Both the position numbers and the translations under genes were made by a program. From Diploptera punctata (lineage: Eukaryota; Arthropoda; Insecta; Blattodea; Blaberidae): a stretch of DNA of 64,000 nucleotides. Where the stretch lies: NCBI GenBank assembly GCA_030220185.1, contig JASPKZ010009691.1, positions 39,687-103,686 on the forward strand. Reading direction: 5' to 3'. A model generated the notes under the pieces. That model was not told the origin of the DNA. It was given only the letters and a program-made list of their open reading frames with translations, and searched no databases. Shown in pieces: positions 32,137 to 42,960 of this stretch (positions are counted from its first letter, which is position 1; each line of letters starts with the position of its first letter).

Positions 32137-33350
32137 GTAAATGAATCTTTCAACGCGATTTCTCACCCACTTAAAATAATTGGATCGACTTGAAATATGT
32201 GTATACTTGTAAAGGACCCGTGATAATACAATCATTTCATATTCATTTTTCTAAAATCCGTGGCCAGAATCATCAGAAAATCAAAAAAAGTGTCTTTGTA
32301 TCATATGTAACAGAATATTTGAACACGATTTTCACCCACTTAGAAACATGGATCGACTTGAAACGTTTGTATACTTGTAATGAAACCCGTGACAATACAA
32401 TAATTTCATATTTATTTTCTAAAATCATGGCCAGAATCATCAGAAAATAAAAAAAAAGTGTCTTTGTGTTCATGTAACGGAATCTTTGAACGCGATTTTC
32501 GCCCACTTAGCGACATTGGATCGACTTGAAACTTTGTATACTTGTAAAGGACCCGTGACAATACAATAATTTCATATTTTGTTTCTAAAATCCTGGCCAG
32601 AATCATCAGAAAATAAAATAAAATGAAAACTGGCATATTAGTTTGCGGACTTGTCGACTTTTTAGTCAATCGTTTGTAAAGAGCTCAGTTGGTAGAACGG
32701 TAAACGCTAGTCGTATATAATTTCAGTAATCCATAGGTCGCTGGTTCAAATCCGGCTGGGGAGGATTTTTTTTAGAAGAGTATTACTTTTAGATCTTACT
32801 ACAATAGTATCGAATTTAAAGATATTTACATTTTTATCTTATTCTGTAAAATATTAAAACTAAAAAATAAAAAAAATAAATAGTAGTTTAAAAAACTAAA
32901 ACAACACGCTTTATTAGAATACCAAACTAAAAAATGAAGAATAATTTTAATTTCCAACACGTTTGGGATAAAATTAAAGTGGTCAACAAAAAATCATCTC
33001 CAACACATATAGAATAAAACTAGAGTTATCAACAAAAAGAAAATAATTTTACCATCAAAAGCATGGGGTGCTTTTTATGATTTTTACATTTTCTTCTTAG
33101 AGACTTTACTTTTACCGATATCCGCTTATTATCAAATATATTAATGGATATAGAGCACCCCACGCTTTTGATGGTAAAATTAGTTCCTTTTTGTTGATAA
33201 CTCTAGTTTTATTCTAGATGTGTTGGAGATGATTTTTAAGTTTGCCACTTTAATTTTATCCCAAGCGTGTTGGAAATTAAAATTATTTTTCATTTTTTTA
33301 GTTCGGTTTTCTAATAAAGCCTGTTGTTTTAGTTTTTAAAACTATTATTT
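31991..33350 (+). mobile_element. Composite tRNA-Tyr foldback element, copy 3
   Basis: Head at 31991, then an expanded CTAT microsatellite, then three monomers (starts near 32137, 32307 and 32474). The tRNA-Tyr-like segment is near 32680-32765, followed by a ggattttttttagaag T-run. The full palindromic tail at about 32880-33350 has both arms: acaacacgctttattagaat, then ccaacacg, then ccatcaaaagcatggggtg mirrored by gcaccccacgcttttgatgg, ccaagcgtgttgg and ctaataaagc. It is the most complete copy. Confidence 0.88.
32028..32138 (+). repeat. (CTAT)n microsatellite in composite copy 3
   Basis: About 110 bp of ctat/atct repeats with a few interruptions, at the position where the other copies have a short CTAT run, so it is an expansion of element-internal sequence. 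Confidence 0.95.
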
Positions 33351-33900
33351 ATTTTATATTATTAATCTTATTCTTATGTATGGGGTCATATATTTCTATT
33401 ACATAGGATAGACAGTAATATCTGCACACAAAATAAGGTATCTTGACTTAAGCGTGAGCTGACATGACATTTACAATTTAAAAATAACAGGTTTATATCG
33501 GATAAAGAGTGCCTATACATTCACATACCTCCCTCTGTTTTGCATACATTACTGTCTTTTCAAATTCACCCCTCACTGCTTCATCAACAGTGTCTACGCC
33601 TCCATTTGCAATTTCTATTATATTATTTCTATTATTCTACCTTTACACTCTTCCCACCAGGACAATCGCTCTTAACTTCATTTCCATGTTTTAGGGTAGT
33701 CTACCGAACCCCATTCCCTCTGCTATAGAAATGTGTATTTAAGCCCCCTACATCAACTAAACCCTTATTAACGGGTGTGTTTAAATGGAAGGGTGTGACT
33801 CCAGGCGTGATTTCTGCATTAACAACAAAACATACTTTATTTCAGTCTTTATATACAATGCTATTCTTAGCCTCCTGCGTTCCGAAGAAAAGTTTAATAA
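33351..33900. other. No recognised gene
   Basis: It contains a C/T-rich part (33500-33680) with short overlapping frames and no start-to-domain evidence. Nothing else is seen. Confidence 0.45.
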
Positions 33901-34487
33901 TATGTGTGTGTGTATATATATATATATATACTAGAAGTCCCGGCCACGCGTTGCTGTGGCTAAGGTATACATTAAAAATTTAAATCAAGTTACTGTCTTT
34001 CAGCCAGATTACTTAAAACTAATACTTACAGACGAAATTAATAATATTGAAAATAAAATAAACACTGAACACACTTAAATTATGAAATAATCAATATTTG
34101 TAAATTCAATTGAAATTCGCGGTTGCAACAAAAAGCACAGCCACCTGGATCTCTCTTTGTTAAATAATAAACCAATTACCTTACCAAATTACCTTACACC
34201 GCCACCTGTTAGAATCGTATGGAACTCACAAATAATTACACCGCCATCTGTTGGAATCGTATGGAACTCACAGATAATTATAACTCTTTGTTAAATAATA
34301 AACAAATAATTTGCAGTAAAAAAATAATGCGACTATAAATTTAGTTTTAAACTACCCTAAGTCTCAAGTTGGATCAAACTGCACACAGTGTGCAAAATTT
34401 TATTAAAATCGGTTCAGTAGTTTAGGATTCCATCGCGGACAAACAACATGACACGAAATTTTTATATATTAAGATTTTGTGCTTAAT
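33901..34487 (+). mobile_element. Repeat K
   Basis: It follows a (TG)n(TA)n run (33901-33930) and begins ctagaagtcccggccacgcg. It includes a tandem duplication of about 50 bp (ccgccacctgttagaatcgt and ccgccatctgttggaatcgt) and ends with aaaatcggttcagtagttta, then atcgcggacaaacaacatga and tttttatatattaagat. Single copy here. It resembles dispersed non-coding repeats of other arthropod genomes, but the class is not determined. Confidence 0.6.
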
Positions 34488-34619
34488 GGGTTTTCTAGCT
34501 AATTCGATAAAAAATACGACAAAAACATAAAAAATCGTCTTCAAAACTAACCATAAACTTAATATCATATCAAACAAAATAGAAGAAACTGATACATATC
34601 AAAATAAAGGCGTTTATGT

Positions 34620-34905
34620 ACAAACATGTAATAATTGCGACGAATTTTTCTTCTTCTTCTTAAACTTCATTTGTAGGATTTTCATCTTGTTTATTTCCAA
34701 AATCACTCGGTGGAAGACGTATTGGATGTGCATTCACTGTCTATCCATCTCTTGGCTGGTCTTCCTCTTGTTCTTCTCCCGTCCATTGGTCTGTCTTCTT
34801 TAGCTCTTTTTGCAAGTCGGTTTTCTTCAATTCTTTCTATATGACCCTTCCAATATTTTCGTCTATCTATAATAAATTGGTTATGTCTTGGATATGACAT
34901 TTGTC
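34620..34905 (-). mobile_element. LINE-4 3' end, minus strand
   Basis: The minus-strand frame reads HNQFIIDRRKYWKGHIERIE, ENRLAKRAKEDRPMDGRRTR and GRPAKRWIDSECTSN, then a gaagaagaag tail near 34650. It is the same family as the plus-strand copy at 46230-46860. Confidence 0.85.
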
Positions 34906-34929
34906 TCTAATTTCTGTGTTGTGTTTTAC

Positions 34930-35290
34930 ATTGTTAAAAAAATAAAAAAGAAATTTAACACAAGATACAATGAACACTTTAAACATTTTGTTAATAACGA
35001 AGAAAAATCAAGTTTGCAGAACACGTATTACAAACGGGTCATCAGTTTAACAAAATCGAAGATAACATCACAATCATACACAAAGATAATAACAACAATA
35101 CTGACATCTTAGAAAACATGGAAATCTTAAGAAAGCAAAGAATATAAACATTATAAACCCATTATATACATTTATATACGCCAACATCAGTATCAGTTAG
35201 CATGCCGATGATGAAACATGTTTTGAAAGACCTTCATGGTTTAATAACGTAACTAGGGTTTTCTTAAATAAAAAACAATTATAATTGAGC
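34930..35290 (+). mobile_element. Penelope-like element 3' fragment
   Basis: FNTRYNEHFKHFVNNEEKS, then in another frame FNKIEDNITIIHKDNNN, then NTDILENMEILRKQRIYKHY. These are the C-terminal part of a GIY-YIG domain and the end of a Penelope-like ORF. The short 3' region ends near 35290. It belongs to a lineage different from the copy at 4800-7470. Confidence 0.82.
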
Positions 35291-35680
35291 AAGACGGATA
35301 AACAAGATAATATATTATTATTTATCACTTCTGCAACGGACTTCGAAGCGAGTAGAAGCAATTAGTTCCTCAGTATTTTAAGTAATTCCTCCCCGGGTGT
35401 AGAGAATATTGAATTATAAGCAGGAAATTAATTATTTTACAATTATTAAAGAAGAAGAATATAATTTCATACTGGTGAAGTTTAAATCCCCCCAATTATT
35501 ACTAGTAAACTCGGAATAAAATTCAACGATATAAAATAAAACTATTTATTTCATCGCAAAAAACTACAACTTATTAAAGAAGCGTTTTCACCACATGAAT
35601 CCTCTATCGGCCATCCCATAAAGAGAATCTCTCTGCTCTACCATTATTAGCCAACCTTAAACTAATCCTTGAGAAAAAAT
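35291..35680. other. No recognised feature
   Basis: AT-rich spacer between the Penelope fragment and the inverted composite element. Confidence 0.5.
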
Positions 35681-36785
35681 AAATAATAGTTTTAAAAAAC
35701 TAAAACAACACGCTTTATTAGAAAACCTAACTTAAAAAAAATGAAAAATAATTTTAATTTCCAACACGCTTGGTATAAATAATTTTACCTTCAAAAGCGT
35801 GGGGTGCATTTTATCAATTAATATTTTTGATAATAAACAGATATTGGTAAAAGTAAAGTGTCTAAGAATAAATGAAAAAATCATAAAAAGCACCCCACGC
35901 TTTTGATGGTAAAATTATTTATCCCAAGCGTGTTGGAAATTAAAATTATTTTCAATTTTTTTAAGTTCGGTTTTCTTAATAAAGCGTGATGTTTTAGTTT
36001 TTTAAAACTATTATTTATTCTTTATTTTTTAGTTTTAATATTTTACAGAATAAGATAAACATGTAAATATCTTTAAAATTCGATACTATTGTAGTATGAG
36101 CTAAAAGTAATACTCTTCTAAAAAAAAACCTCCCAGCCGGATTTGAACCAGCGACCTATGGATTACTGAAATTATATACCACTAGGTTTCACTGCTCTAC
36201 CAACTGAGCTCTTACAACGATTGACTAAAAAGTCGACAAGTCTGCAACCTATTATACCAGTTTTCATTTTCTTTGATTTTCTGATGATTCTGGTCAGGGT
36301 TTTAGAAACAAAATATGAAATTATTATATTGTCACGGGTCCTTTACAAGTACACAAAGTTTTGAGTCGATCTAATGTTTCTAAGTGGGTGAAAATCGTGT
36401 TCAATGATTCCGTTACATAGATACAAAGACACGCTTTTTGATTTTCTGATGTTTCTGGCCATGATTTTAGAAACAAAATAAGAAATTATTGTATTGTCAC
36501 GGGTAATTTACAAGTATACAAAGGTTCAAGTAGATCCAATGATTTTAAGTGGGTGAAAATAGCGTTAAAAGATTCGGTTACGTAGATACAAGACACTTTT
36601 TTTGATTTTCTGATGAATCTGGCCATGATTTTAGAAACAAAATATGAAATTATTGTATTGTCACGGGTATTTTACAAGTACACAAAGTTTCAAGTCGATC
36701 CAATGATTTTAAGTGGGTGAAAATCGCGTTGAAAGATTCCGTTACATAGATAGATAGATACAGGTCAAGCTAATATAAAGCGTGT
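35681..36785 (-). mobile_element. Composite tRNA-Tyr foldback element, copy 4, minus strand
   Basis: It reads in reverse: ctaatataaagcgtgt (head) at the right end, three monomers, a tRNA-Tyr-like segment at about 36130-36220 (plus strand: cccagccggatttgaaccag, then agcgacctatggatt) and a shorter palindromic tail at 35681-36017. The intron-like insert is conserved in length and sequence (ctgaaattatataccac). Confidence 0.85.
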
Positions 36786-37515
36786 AAAAAGGTGTGGCTG
36801 TGTTGTGGATACGTACACGTAATTGGTAGTATTTTTTGATCGTATTATATGTATTGTCCTAATCGTTTTGAACACCAAGAAGTCCTTCGGCGTTGATATA
36901 GAAGCGATTACATCATCTACTTGCATAGGCTCGGCCGCCCCAGCTGCATATATACTGGCGCCCTCGTTGATCCACTCTGACGCCTTCATTCTTTTACGTT
37001 CCCGGCACAGAGTAATCATATCAACCCCCCCCCCCGTTGATATAAAGAGGTGCAGCCACTCTCCATTGATGATTTCCTAGAGTTATAGAAGGGTTAAGAT
37101 GAAATAATTGTACTATGTCATATGGTGTTGTATGGGTACCAATAGATTGCTGATGAGAAGCTCTTTCCAACCGTATGCGATCTCTATATTTTAATTTGGC
37201 TTTTTGACTACTATAGGCCGATATTGCATTATTTATTTATTTATTTACTTTACCACCATATATTTTCACTATAACTATTTCACACTAATGTTTTGTATAC
37301 ACTATCGATAGATCTTGACGAGAACTGACGATTGAAACTCAAACGAACACCGTAACTTCTCAGAGTCAAAATTGATACTAAACGAAAATTATGTTACACA
37401 GTTTCAAAATTGCGGCGCTTACCTCTCCGCCGCGCGAAGCGTCACAGTCCACACTCAACGAATTCTTTGATCCTTTATATATCGAGTGGTGTAATTAAAT
37501 TTTGGATGTATATGA
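36786..37515. other. Unassigned; one protein-like minus-strand stretch
   Basis: The minus strand at 37019-36880 encodes RERKRMKASEWINEGASIYA, then AGAAEPMQVDDVIASISTPK. The composition is protein-like, but I cannot name a family. A run of C lies at 37027-37035. No splice signals link it to the ADAM10 exons, which are on the plus strand. Confidence 0.35.
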
Positions 37516-37519
37516 TAGA

Positions 37520-37860
37520 TATAGTCCACCGCTGTGGTCTCGAGGCAGCGTGCTGACTTGTCATGCATCGGGCCCGGGTTCGATGCCTGGTCGGGGCAGT
37601 TTTTTCTGGGTGAGGTTTTTATCGGGGATTTTCCTCACCTGTAAGAGAAATGTGAGGAAAACGTTAAGGCCCAAAAGGTCCCCGAAATCATATGGCCATC
37701 ATCATCATCCTTATCATTATCATCACCATCCTTCACCGGTGTGGAAAGCAACGGGAAGCTACCACACCTACAATTCCCTAGTAAAGCTGCAAGCATAGCA
37801 TGAAAATGCTATGATTGCAGTAAAGGACCTGCCTTCGGGGAGAATTACTATGGATTATAT
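37520..37860 (+). mobile_element. SINE A, plus strand
   Basis: Head tccaccgctgtggtctcgag, B box gggttcgatgcctggtcggg, then gtgaggtttttatcggggat, a cat/atc-rich internal tract and the 3' end cttcggggagaattactatg. The flanks tatatgatagatatag and tatatgatgatgatagatg are a possible imperfect target duplication. Confidence 0.88.
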
Positions 37861-38164
37861 GATGATGATAGATGTAGCTGCAACACCAAACTGTATCCCC
37901 CGATTTTGTTATCATCAGTTTTCTGAATTGCCTCCCACTATGGACGAAAATTTAAAGACATATTCAGGCCAAAATAAATAAATAAATAAATAAATAAAAT
38001 AAAATCCACTTTCATATCTCACCTCATCAGAACCCATAAAATTAAATTCCAACAATTCGCGCAAACAACTTGACCCTACAAGCAATTTGCTATAAATGGC
38101 ACCTCAACATACAGCCGAAGTTAACTGCTATACTTCCTACAAAATATAAATAGGGAAAATGCAG
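37861..38164. other. No recognised feature
   Basis: It includes a short (AAAT)n run near 37975-38003. Confidence 0.5.
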
Positions 38165-38583
38165 AAATGTTAACATATTTTTGGAACAATCAGAGGGACA
38201 AAGTTAGAAAGGATATGCAGCTAAGGTTTTATAAACGATGGCACCACCAATGGCGTTGTATGGAAATGAGGCCTGGGTCCTGAAGGAAAAAGAAAAAAGT
38301 AAAATTCAGGCAACGAAAATGAGCTTCCTATCGGCTGTGAAAAGTTGTACAAGAGAAGAACATATTAGAAATGATAATATTAGAGTGAAACTAAAAGTAC
38401 AACCACTTCTTCAACAAATATAAGAACAATAGGAACAATTGGATAGAGCAGCGAATCTCAACTTTTTTCGACTCGCGAACCCCTTCCACAATGATCTGAG
38501 TTGGGTGAATCACTGACTTTTAAATATACATACAGTAGACATGCATAACATTTAATTCCAAGCAAAAGGTTTAATGACCTTAA

Positions 38584-38585
<2 letters not shown>

Positions 38586-38632
<47 letters not shown>

Positions 38633-39290
38633 GCTTTATTTTACCTGGCAGAGTTAAGGCCTTAAGGCCTTGTCTACCACTCAACCAGGTTTAAAAAAAT
38701 ACAAACAAAAAAATAGTCTTAAATCTAAATTACAATATATATATATATATATAAACGATTACAAGTTATGAAAACAATACAATTAATATTTATAATGTAT
38801 TTTGATTTACTCTAAATTTAACGAATTAAATATATAATATGTACAAGATATATAAAAAAACGAAGAAAAGATTAATGACATAGTATAAAAATTAAATAAA
38901 TAGAGAAGAATTAATTATTAGACAACAGGTAACTGTATAAGCGTGACTTAAAGGTACCAAGTGTGCGGCAACCCCTGATATCTTGAGGAAGGAGATTCCA
39001 GGAGCGGGCAGAGGCTACTGTGAAGGAAGTAGAATAGGAGGAAGTGCTATGAAGAGGAACTGTTAACAGACTGCTATCTTGTGACGTAGTGTCAATATTG
39101 TGGTAAGAGGATAACTTCTCAAATCTGGAGCCAGGTAAGTAGGGATATAAGAATTCAGAAGCTTGAAAAGTAGTGAAAGAGAGTGCAATTTACGTCTGTC
39201 AGTAAGACGAAGCCAAGAGAGGTTATTAAAGTGTTCGGAAATATGGTTATAACGGCGGCTATTGAAAATGAATCGAACTTAACCCTTAAC
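38586..39290 (-). mobile_element. LINE-H ORF C-terminus and 3' end, minus strand
   Basis: On the minus strand from about 39120 down to a stop at 38913-38911 the frame reads EKLSSYHNIDTTSQDSSLLT, VPLHSTSSYSTSFTVASARS, WNLLPQDIRGCRTLGTFKSR and LYSYLLSNN. The W-N-x-LP-x-xIR...FK motif is the classic C-terminus of several LINE ORF2 proteins. The 3' region has gaccttgtcta-type and ctggttgagtgg phrases and ends in (att)n, seen as the aataataat run at 38588-38632. It has few breaks, so it is a relatively young insertion inside the hAT. Confidence 0.88.
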
Positions 39291-39503
39291 GGTTAAAGCC
39301 TAAAGTTACTCTTGTTACGGCTTAAAAGTTACACAACGTGTAGGCCTTGTTGTAGCGAAATCAAATGCAGTCCTAACTCTTAATCAGGCATTCGCGGCAA
39401 ATATTAATTTATTGTGGAAATAATGCGATAGATTCCCCGATATTACACAAATGTAACAAGGGACATCATAGAGTTATTTTAATTTTAAAATTTTAATTTT
39501 TGG

Positions 39504-39805
39504 GGGCACGCCGTAGCGTAGTGGTTAAGGCACTGCGCTACAAGTCGGAAGGTCGAGGGTTCAAGTCCCGGTCGGGTCAGGATTTTTAAATTGACCAAAG
39601 CCTTCTGGCGGCACTATGGCCCTGAGGTCGACTCAGCCTCTAACGGAAATGAGTACCAGACGCTTGTTCTGGGGGTAAAGAGGCCGTCACGCTGGGCTGA
39701 CAGCCCGGCTGATATCAAGTGCCGATTGTGTAGAAAAAGTGGCAGCCTTAACCTCTCATTACCCCAAGGGCCTCCCGGGGCCTGTAGTGGAATTAGTTTA
39801 CTTAC

Positions 39806-39847
<42 letters not shown>

Positions 39848-39855
39848 GTTATTAT
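39504..39855 (+). mobile_element. SINE E, complete copy with (TTA)n tail
   Basis: Head gggcacgccgtagcgtagtg, B box gagggttcaagtcccggtc, core ggcggcactatggccctgag and acgcttgttctgggggtaaa, end gggcctgtagtggaattag, then ttactttattattatt. It is the reference copy for the family here and lies inside the hAT. Confidence 0.9.
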
Positions 39856-40146
39856 TATTTTGAGATCTGTTAAAGAGTGCACTAAGGAAGACAGAATCAA
39901 GAGCACAGAAATAAGACAGGAACTTGAAATATTTGCAATAACTGATAAAATAGATACACATAGACAAAAATGGAAGCAGCACGTAGACAGAATGAATGAA
40001 GATAGATATCCAAAACAAATAACAAAATACAAACCTAAAGGCACCCGAGATGTGGGCAGACCTAGAAAGAGATGGGCTGAACTCGGAACGGGTCAACAGA
40101 CTTAATCCATGAATGCAGATGATGATGATGATTATTATTATTATTA

Positions 40147-40194
<48 letters not shown>

Positions 40195-40200
40195 TACTAC
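39856..40200 (+). mobile_element. LINE-2 3' end with (ATT)n tail
   Basis: The open frame reads SVKECTKEDRIKSTEIRQEL, then EIFAITDKIDTHRQKWKQHV, then DRMNEDRYPKQITKYKPKGT and VGRPRKRWAEL, then tgatgatgatgattatt and an ATT run to about 40195. Together with SINE E it fills the hAT interior. The minus strand of the ATT run is translated as poly-Asn in places and is not a gene. Confidence 0.88.
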
Positions 40201-40510
40201 TACTATTATAATACCCGCAGAAATGATAGAAACAATAATAGACCTAACCTCGAAACCCGCCATTACGGAAAAGTTTTGACGACCCCTTGAAATATTTTGC
40301 GAACCCCCTGGGGGTTCACGAATCACATGTTGGGAAACGATGGGATAGAGCATCTGCAAAGAATGACAAGAGGATAGGATACTAAAGATGGCCTTGACGT
40401 ATAATCCTGGAGGACGAAGATCGGTAGGAAGACCAAGAAAGCGCTGGGCTAAACAGATCTGAGATCGGAATATGCAAAGACTGAATCCATGAAAGATGTT
40501 GATGACTTCC

Positions 40511-41204
40511 TACATAATTTCGTGAATGTAGTATACCGGTAAGTGACGTGTTGCAAACAAGACCTAACTTTCACTATCTTTCAGCTGTTTATTAGGTACG
40601 GTACGTAATATGAAAACTCTTTTTTTTAATAAAGATGTTTACAAGTTCAAAGAAAATCCTTTTAAAACTAATCACAGTTTTTTTCTTCTTCCGTATTGTG
40701 AAAAGTTTTCCGGTCGGGTACGTTACTTGGTCTCAGATGAACACCTCCTTATTTCACGCAACACTGCTCGCTCGCACAACACTAAACTTGGTACATTTAC
40801 TTGTTAAACTTTCCTCTACACAAGCTTTATACCCTTTGTTATACCTAAATTCAATTAACTTCTTTAAAAACGCCCAATTTTTGTTATTTATTGGGTAACT
40901 TAGGTTCTCAGCGTATGCTCCGCGAATCCCCCAGAGATCTGTTATTGTTCACGTAATTAACTAACGGCGGAAATTCATAGTCATAAATAGATTTTAACGT
41001 TCTAAAAATATTATTATAGGTGCCTAAAATAAGTTCTGATCGCATGCAAAATAGATTCTGAAAATATATTTTAGGCAGATTCAGGTTTACCAATTTTAGT
41101 AGACTACGAATTTATAAATTAAAATCATGTTATTAATTATTACTATTTTCATTAATTGATAAAATTTCAAATTTATGAAATTATATTAGGCCCTATCTTA
41201 AATA
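40511..41204. other. No recognised gene
   Basis: AT-rich. A local inverted pair, gtgcctaaaataa and ttttaggcag (41020-41082), is the only structure noticed. Confidence 0.45.
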
Positions 41205-41530
41205 TCCACCCATAGTAATTCTGCTCGAGGGCAGGTTTTTCACTGCAATAGTAGCATTTTCACGCTATGCTTTGCAGCTTTACTAGGGGATTATAGGTGT
41301 GGTAACTTCCCGTTGCTTTCCACACCGGTGAAGGATGGTGACATGATAAGAATGATGCTGATGATTTTCGGGGACCGTTGGGCCCTAAGCTTCCTGACAT
41401 TTGTCTTATAGGTGAGGAAAAACCCCGAAGAAACCTCACCCAGGAGTCTGTCCCGACCTGGAATCAAACCCGGATCCCGCTGCTTGACAAGGCCCAGCTC
41501 GATACTCGAGACCACAGCGGGGGACATATA
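41205..41530 (-). mobile_element. SINE A, minus strand
   Basis: It runs from catagtaattctgctcgagg at the 3' end to the head ctcgagaccacagcggggga. It contains cacaccggtgaaggatggtg and cctgacatttgtcttatagg. Confidence 0.87.
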
Positions 41531-41544
41531 AAATAATTAGAAGA

Positions 41545-42460
41545 AGTGTTTTTATATGTTTAGTTGTATAAGTAAAAGGAAAAATTAATTTAAATTTTTA
41601 TATTTGTAGATACCCCGTGCTGATTACCCGGCGGTGCCCGGGAATCTACTTATCACGATCTTCTTGACCATGAATGAGCTGAAATACGAAATTAAGTGTG
41701 TTTTATGTTTAGTTAAATAAGGGAGGGGAGACATTGATATCGTAAATTATTTTTAGATACCCCGTGCTGTTTTACCCGGCGTTGTCTGGGATTCTACTCA
41801 TCCCGATCTTCTTGGCATAAATGAGCTGAAAGACAAAAATTAATGTACTTCTTATGATTAGTTGAATAAGTGAAATGAAAAATAATTATAAATATATACC
41901 GTAATTATTTTAAGATTTCCCGTGCTGATTACCCGGTGTTGCCCTGGAATCTACTTATCTCGATCTTCTTGGCATAAATGAGCTAAAAGACAAAATTCGT
42001 TATTGTGAGTTATCCGTAAAAGAATGCTCACCATGTGCCGCTATGCTTGCACAGGAATCTACGTACTTGTCTTGGCACCAATGAAAGACAAAAATGGTTA
42101 TTGTGAGTTATCCGTAAGAGATAAATATATTATGCTGTCGCGGACTTTTTTGTAGAGCTTTTTGAGATATTCTGTGTACATTAATTTTGTGTATTTGTTA
42201 TGGTTTAGGCAGCGTAAGCCATATAAGCGTCCAAAAAGCTACTTTTTCACGTTTTCCACTACAAAGGAATATTTTAAGAGTGTAGGAGTTGAGTATCGCA
42301 ACTCTCTTATAGCCTATGTTCATCCCAGGATTCTCGTGAATATTTTGTAAAAAGTCCCATCACAATCGGATCAACGGTATGGCCGCACATAAAGTACGAA
42401 CAAAAAACAAACCAACCAACAAACAAACATCCACTTTTATATTTTAGAAGATATAGTATA
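41545..42460 (+). repeat. Repeat C, second locus
   Basis: Three to four diverged monomers (gataccccgtgctg-type motifs near 41610, 41756 and 41910), then the same single-copy tail as 23290-23690 (tagagctttttgagatattc, aaaagctactttttcacg, ctctcttatagcctat, cccatcacaatcggatcaac). Unlike 22190-23690, the alternation of monomer types is not preserved. Confidence 0.82.
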
Positions 42461-42760
42461 TTATAAAATAATGGATGTGGAAGGTTTTATGTCTCTCACA
42501 ATTCTACACTTACACTCTTATGCCACTGATGCACTAAACACTTGTAAACGCGTTTTGTAGTGTTTTAAACATTTTCCAATGATCCTCAAGGTTTCTTTAC
42601 AATATTTTATATTTATATATTTACGTAAAACATGATCGTGGATAAATTACTTGCTTGCTACTTTCCCATGTTGTTCCAACGTTGCCACCATTTGAAAATA
42701 ATTTCAAACCATATTTAGTGTAGTGTACGTAAAATTAGTTTATAGTTTATTAAATAGTAT
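42461..42760. other. No recognised feature
   Basis: Only AT-rich sequence is seen. Confidence 0.45.
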
Positions 42761-42960
42761 GCATGTAAATTTCTTTGTTACGTTAGGAAATGGGAAGTTG
42801 GTTTACGTCCATTTTTTTAAGCATTTGGGAATATGGTTTACGTCCATTTTTTTAAGCATTTGGGAATAAATAATATGCATGTAAATTGTTTTCTTTATTT
42901 AGAAAATGGCAAGTTAGTTAACGTTTTTTTTTTTTTTTTTTTTTTTTTTGCATTTGGAAA
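42761..42960 (+). repeat. Nested short tandem duplication and poly-T
   Basis: ggtttacgtccatttttttaagcatttgggaata occurs twice in tandem (period about 39 bp, from about 42795), inside a larger duplication marked by tatgcatgtaaatt at 42760 and 42872. A T-run of about 26 lies at 42924-42949. Confidence 0.85.

Larger units (their letters stand above)
38441..40350. mobile_element. hAT-type element, non-autonomous, 8-bp TSD
   Basis: Direct repeats ggatagag at 38441-38448 and 40343-40350 flank an element starting CAGCGAATCTCAACTTTTTT and ending GTTGGGAAACGATG. The terminal CAG...CTG-like form, the TCTCAAC/GTTGGGA inverted termini and the 8-bp duplication are the hAT signature. Both ends also share gcgaacccc (near 38475 and 40300). 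No transposase is visible; the interior is mostly later insertions (LINE-H, SINE E, LINE-2). Confidence 0.9.
38165..40510 (+). mobile_element. LINE-2 fragment split by a hAT element
   Basis: The left part (38165-38440) carries degraded KLRFYKRWHHQWRCMEMRPG-like and KIQATKMSFLSAVKSCTREE blocks. The right part (40351-40510) carries the terminal VGRPRKRWA-like block, then ctgaatccatgaaagatg. Removing the insertion and one copy of ggatagag rejoins the ORF relic. Confidence 0.8.

Noticed and set aside
33509..33728. Two overlapping 61-62-codon frames in a C/T-rich stretch
   Set aside because: Composition alone explains the open frames; no recognisable motif, splice signal or repeat family.
39614..40096. 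Minus-strand frame with a long asparagine run
   Set aside because: The Asn run is the translated TTA microsatellite tail of SINE E; the rest is antisense of LINE-2 and SINE sequence.
40610..40898. Overlapping 65- and 87-codon frames
   Set aside because: AT-rich and Phe-rich, with no family resemblance and no flanking gene signals.
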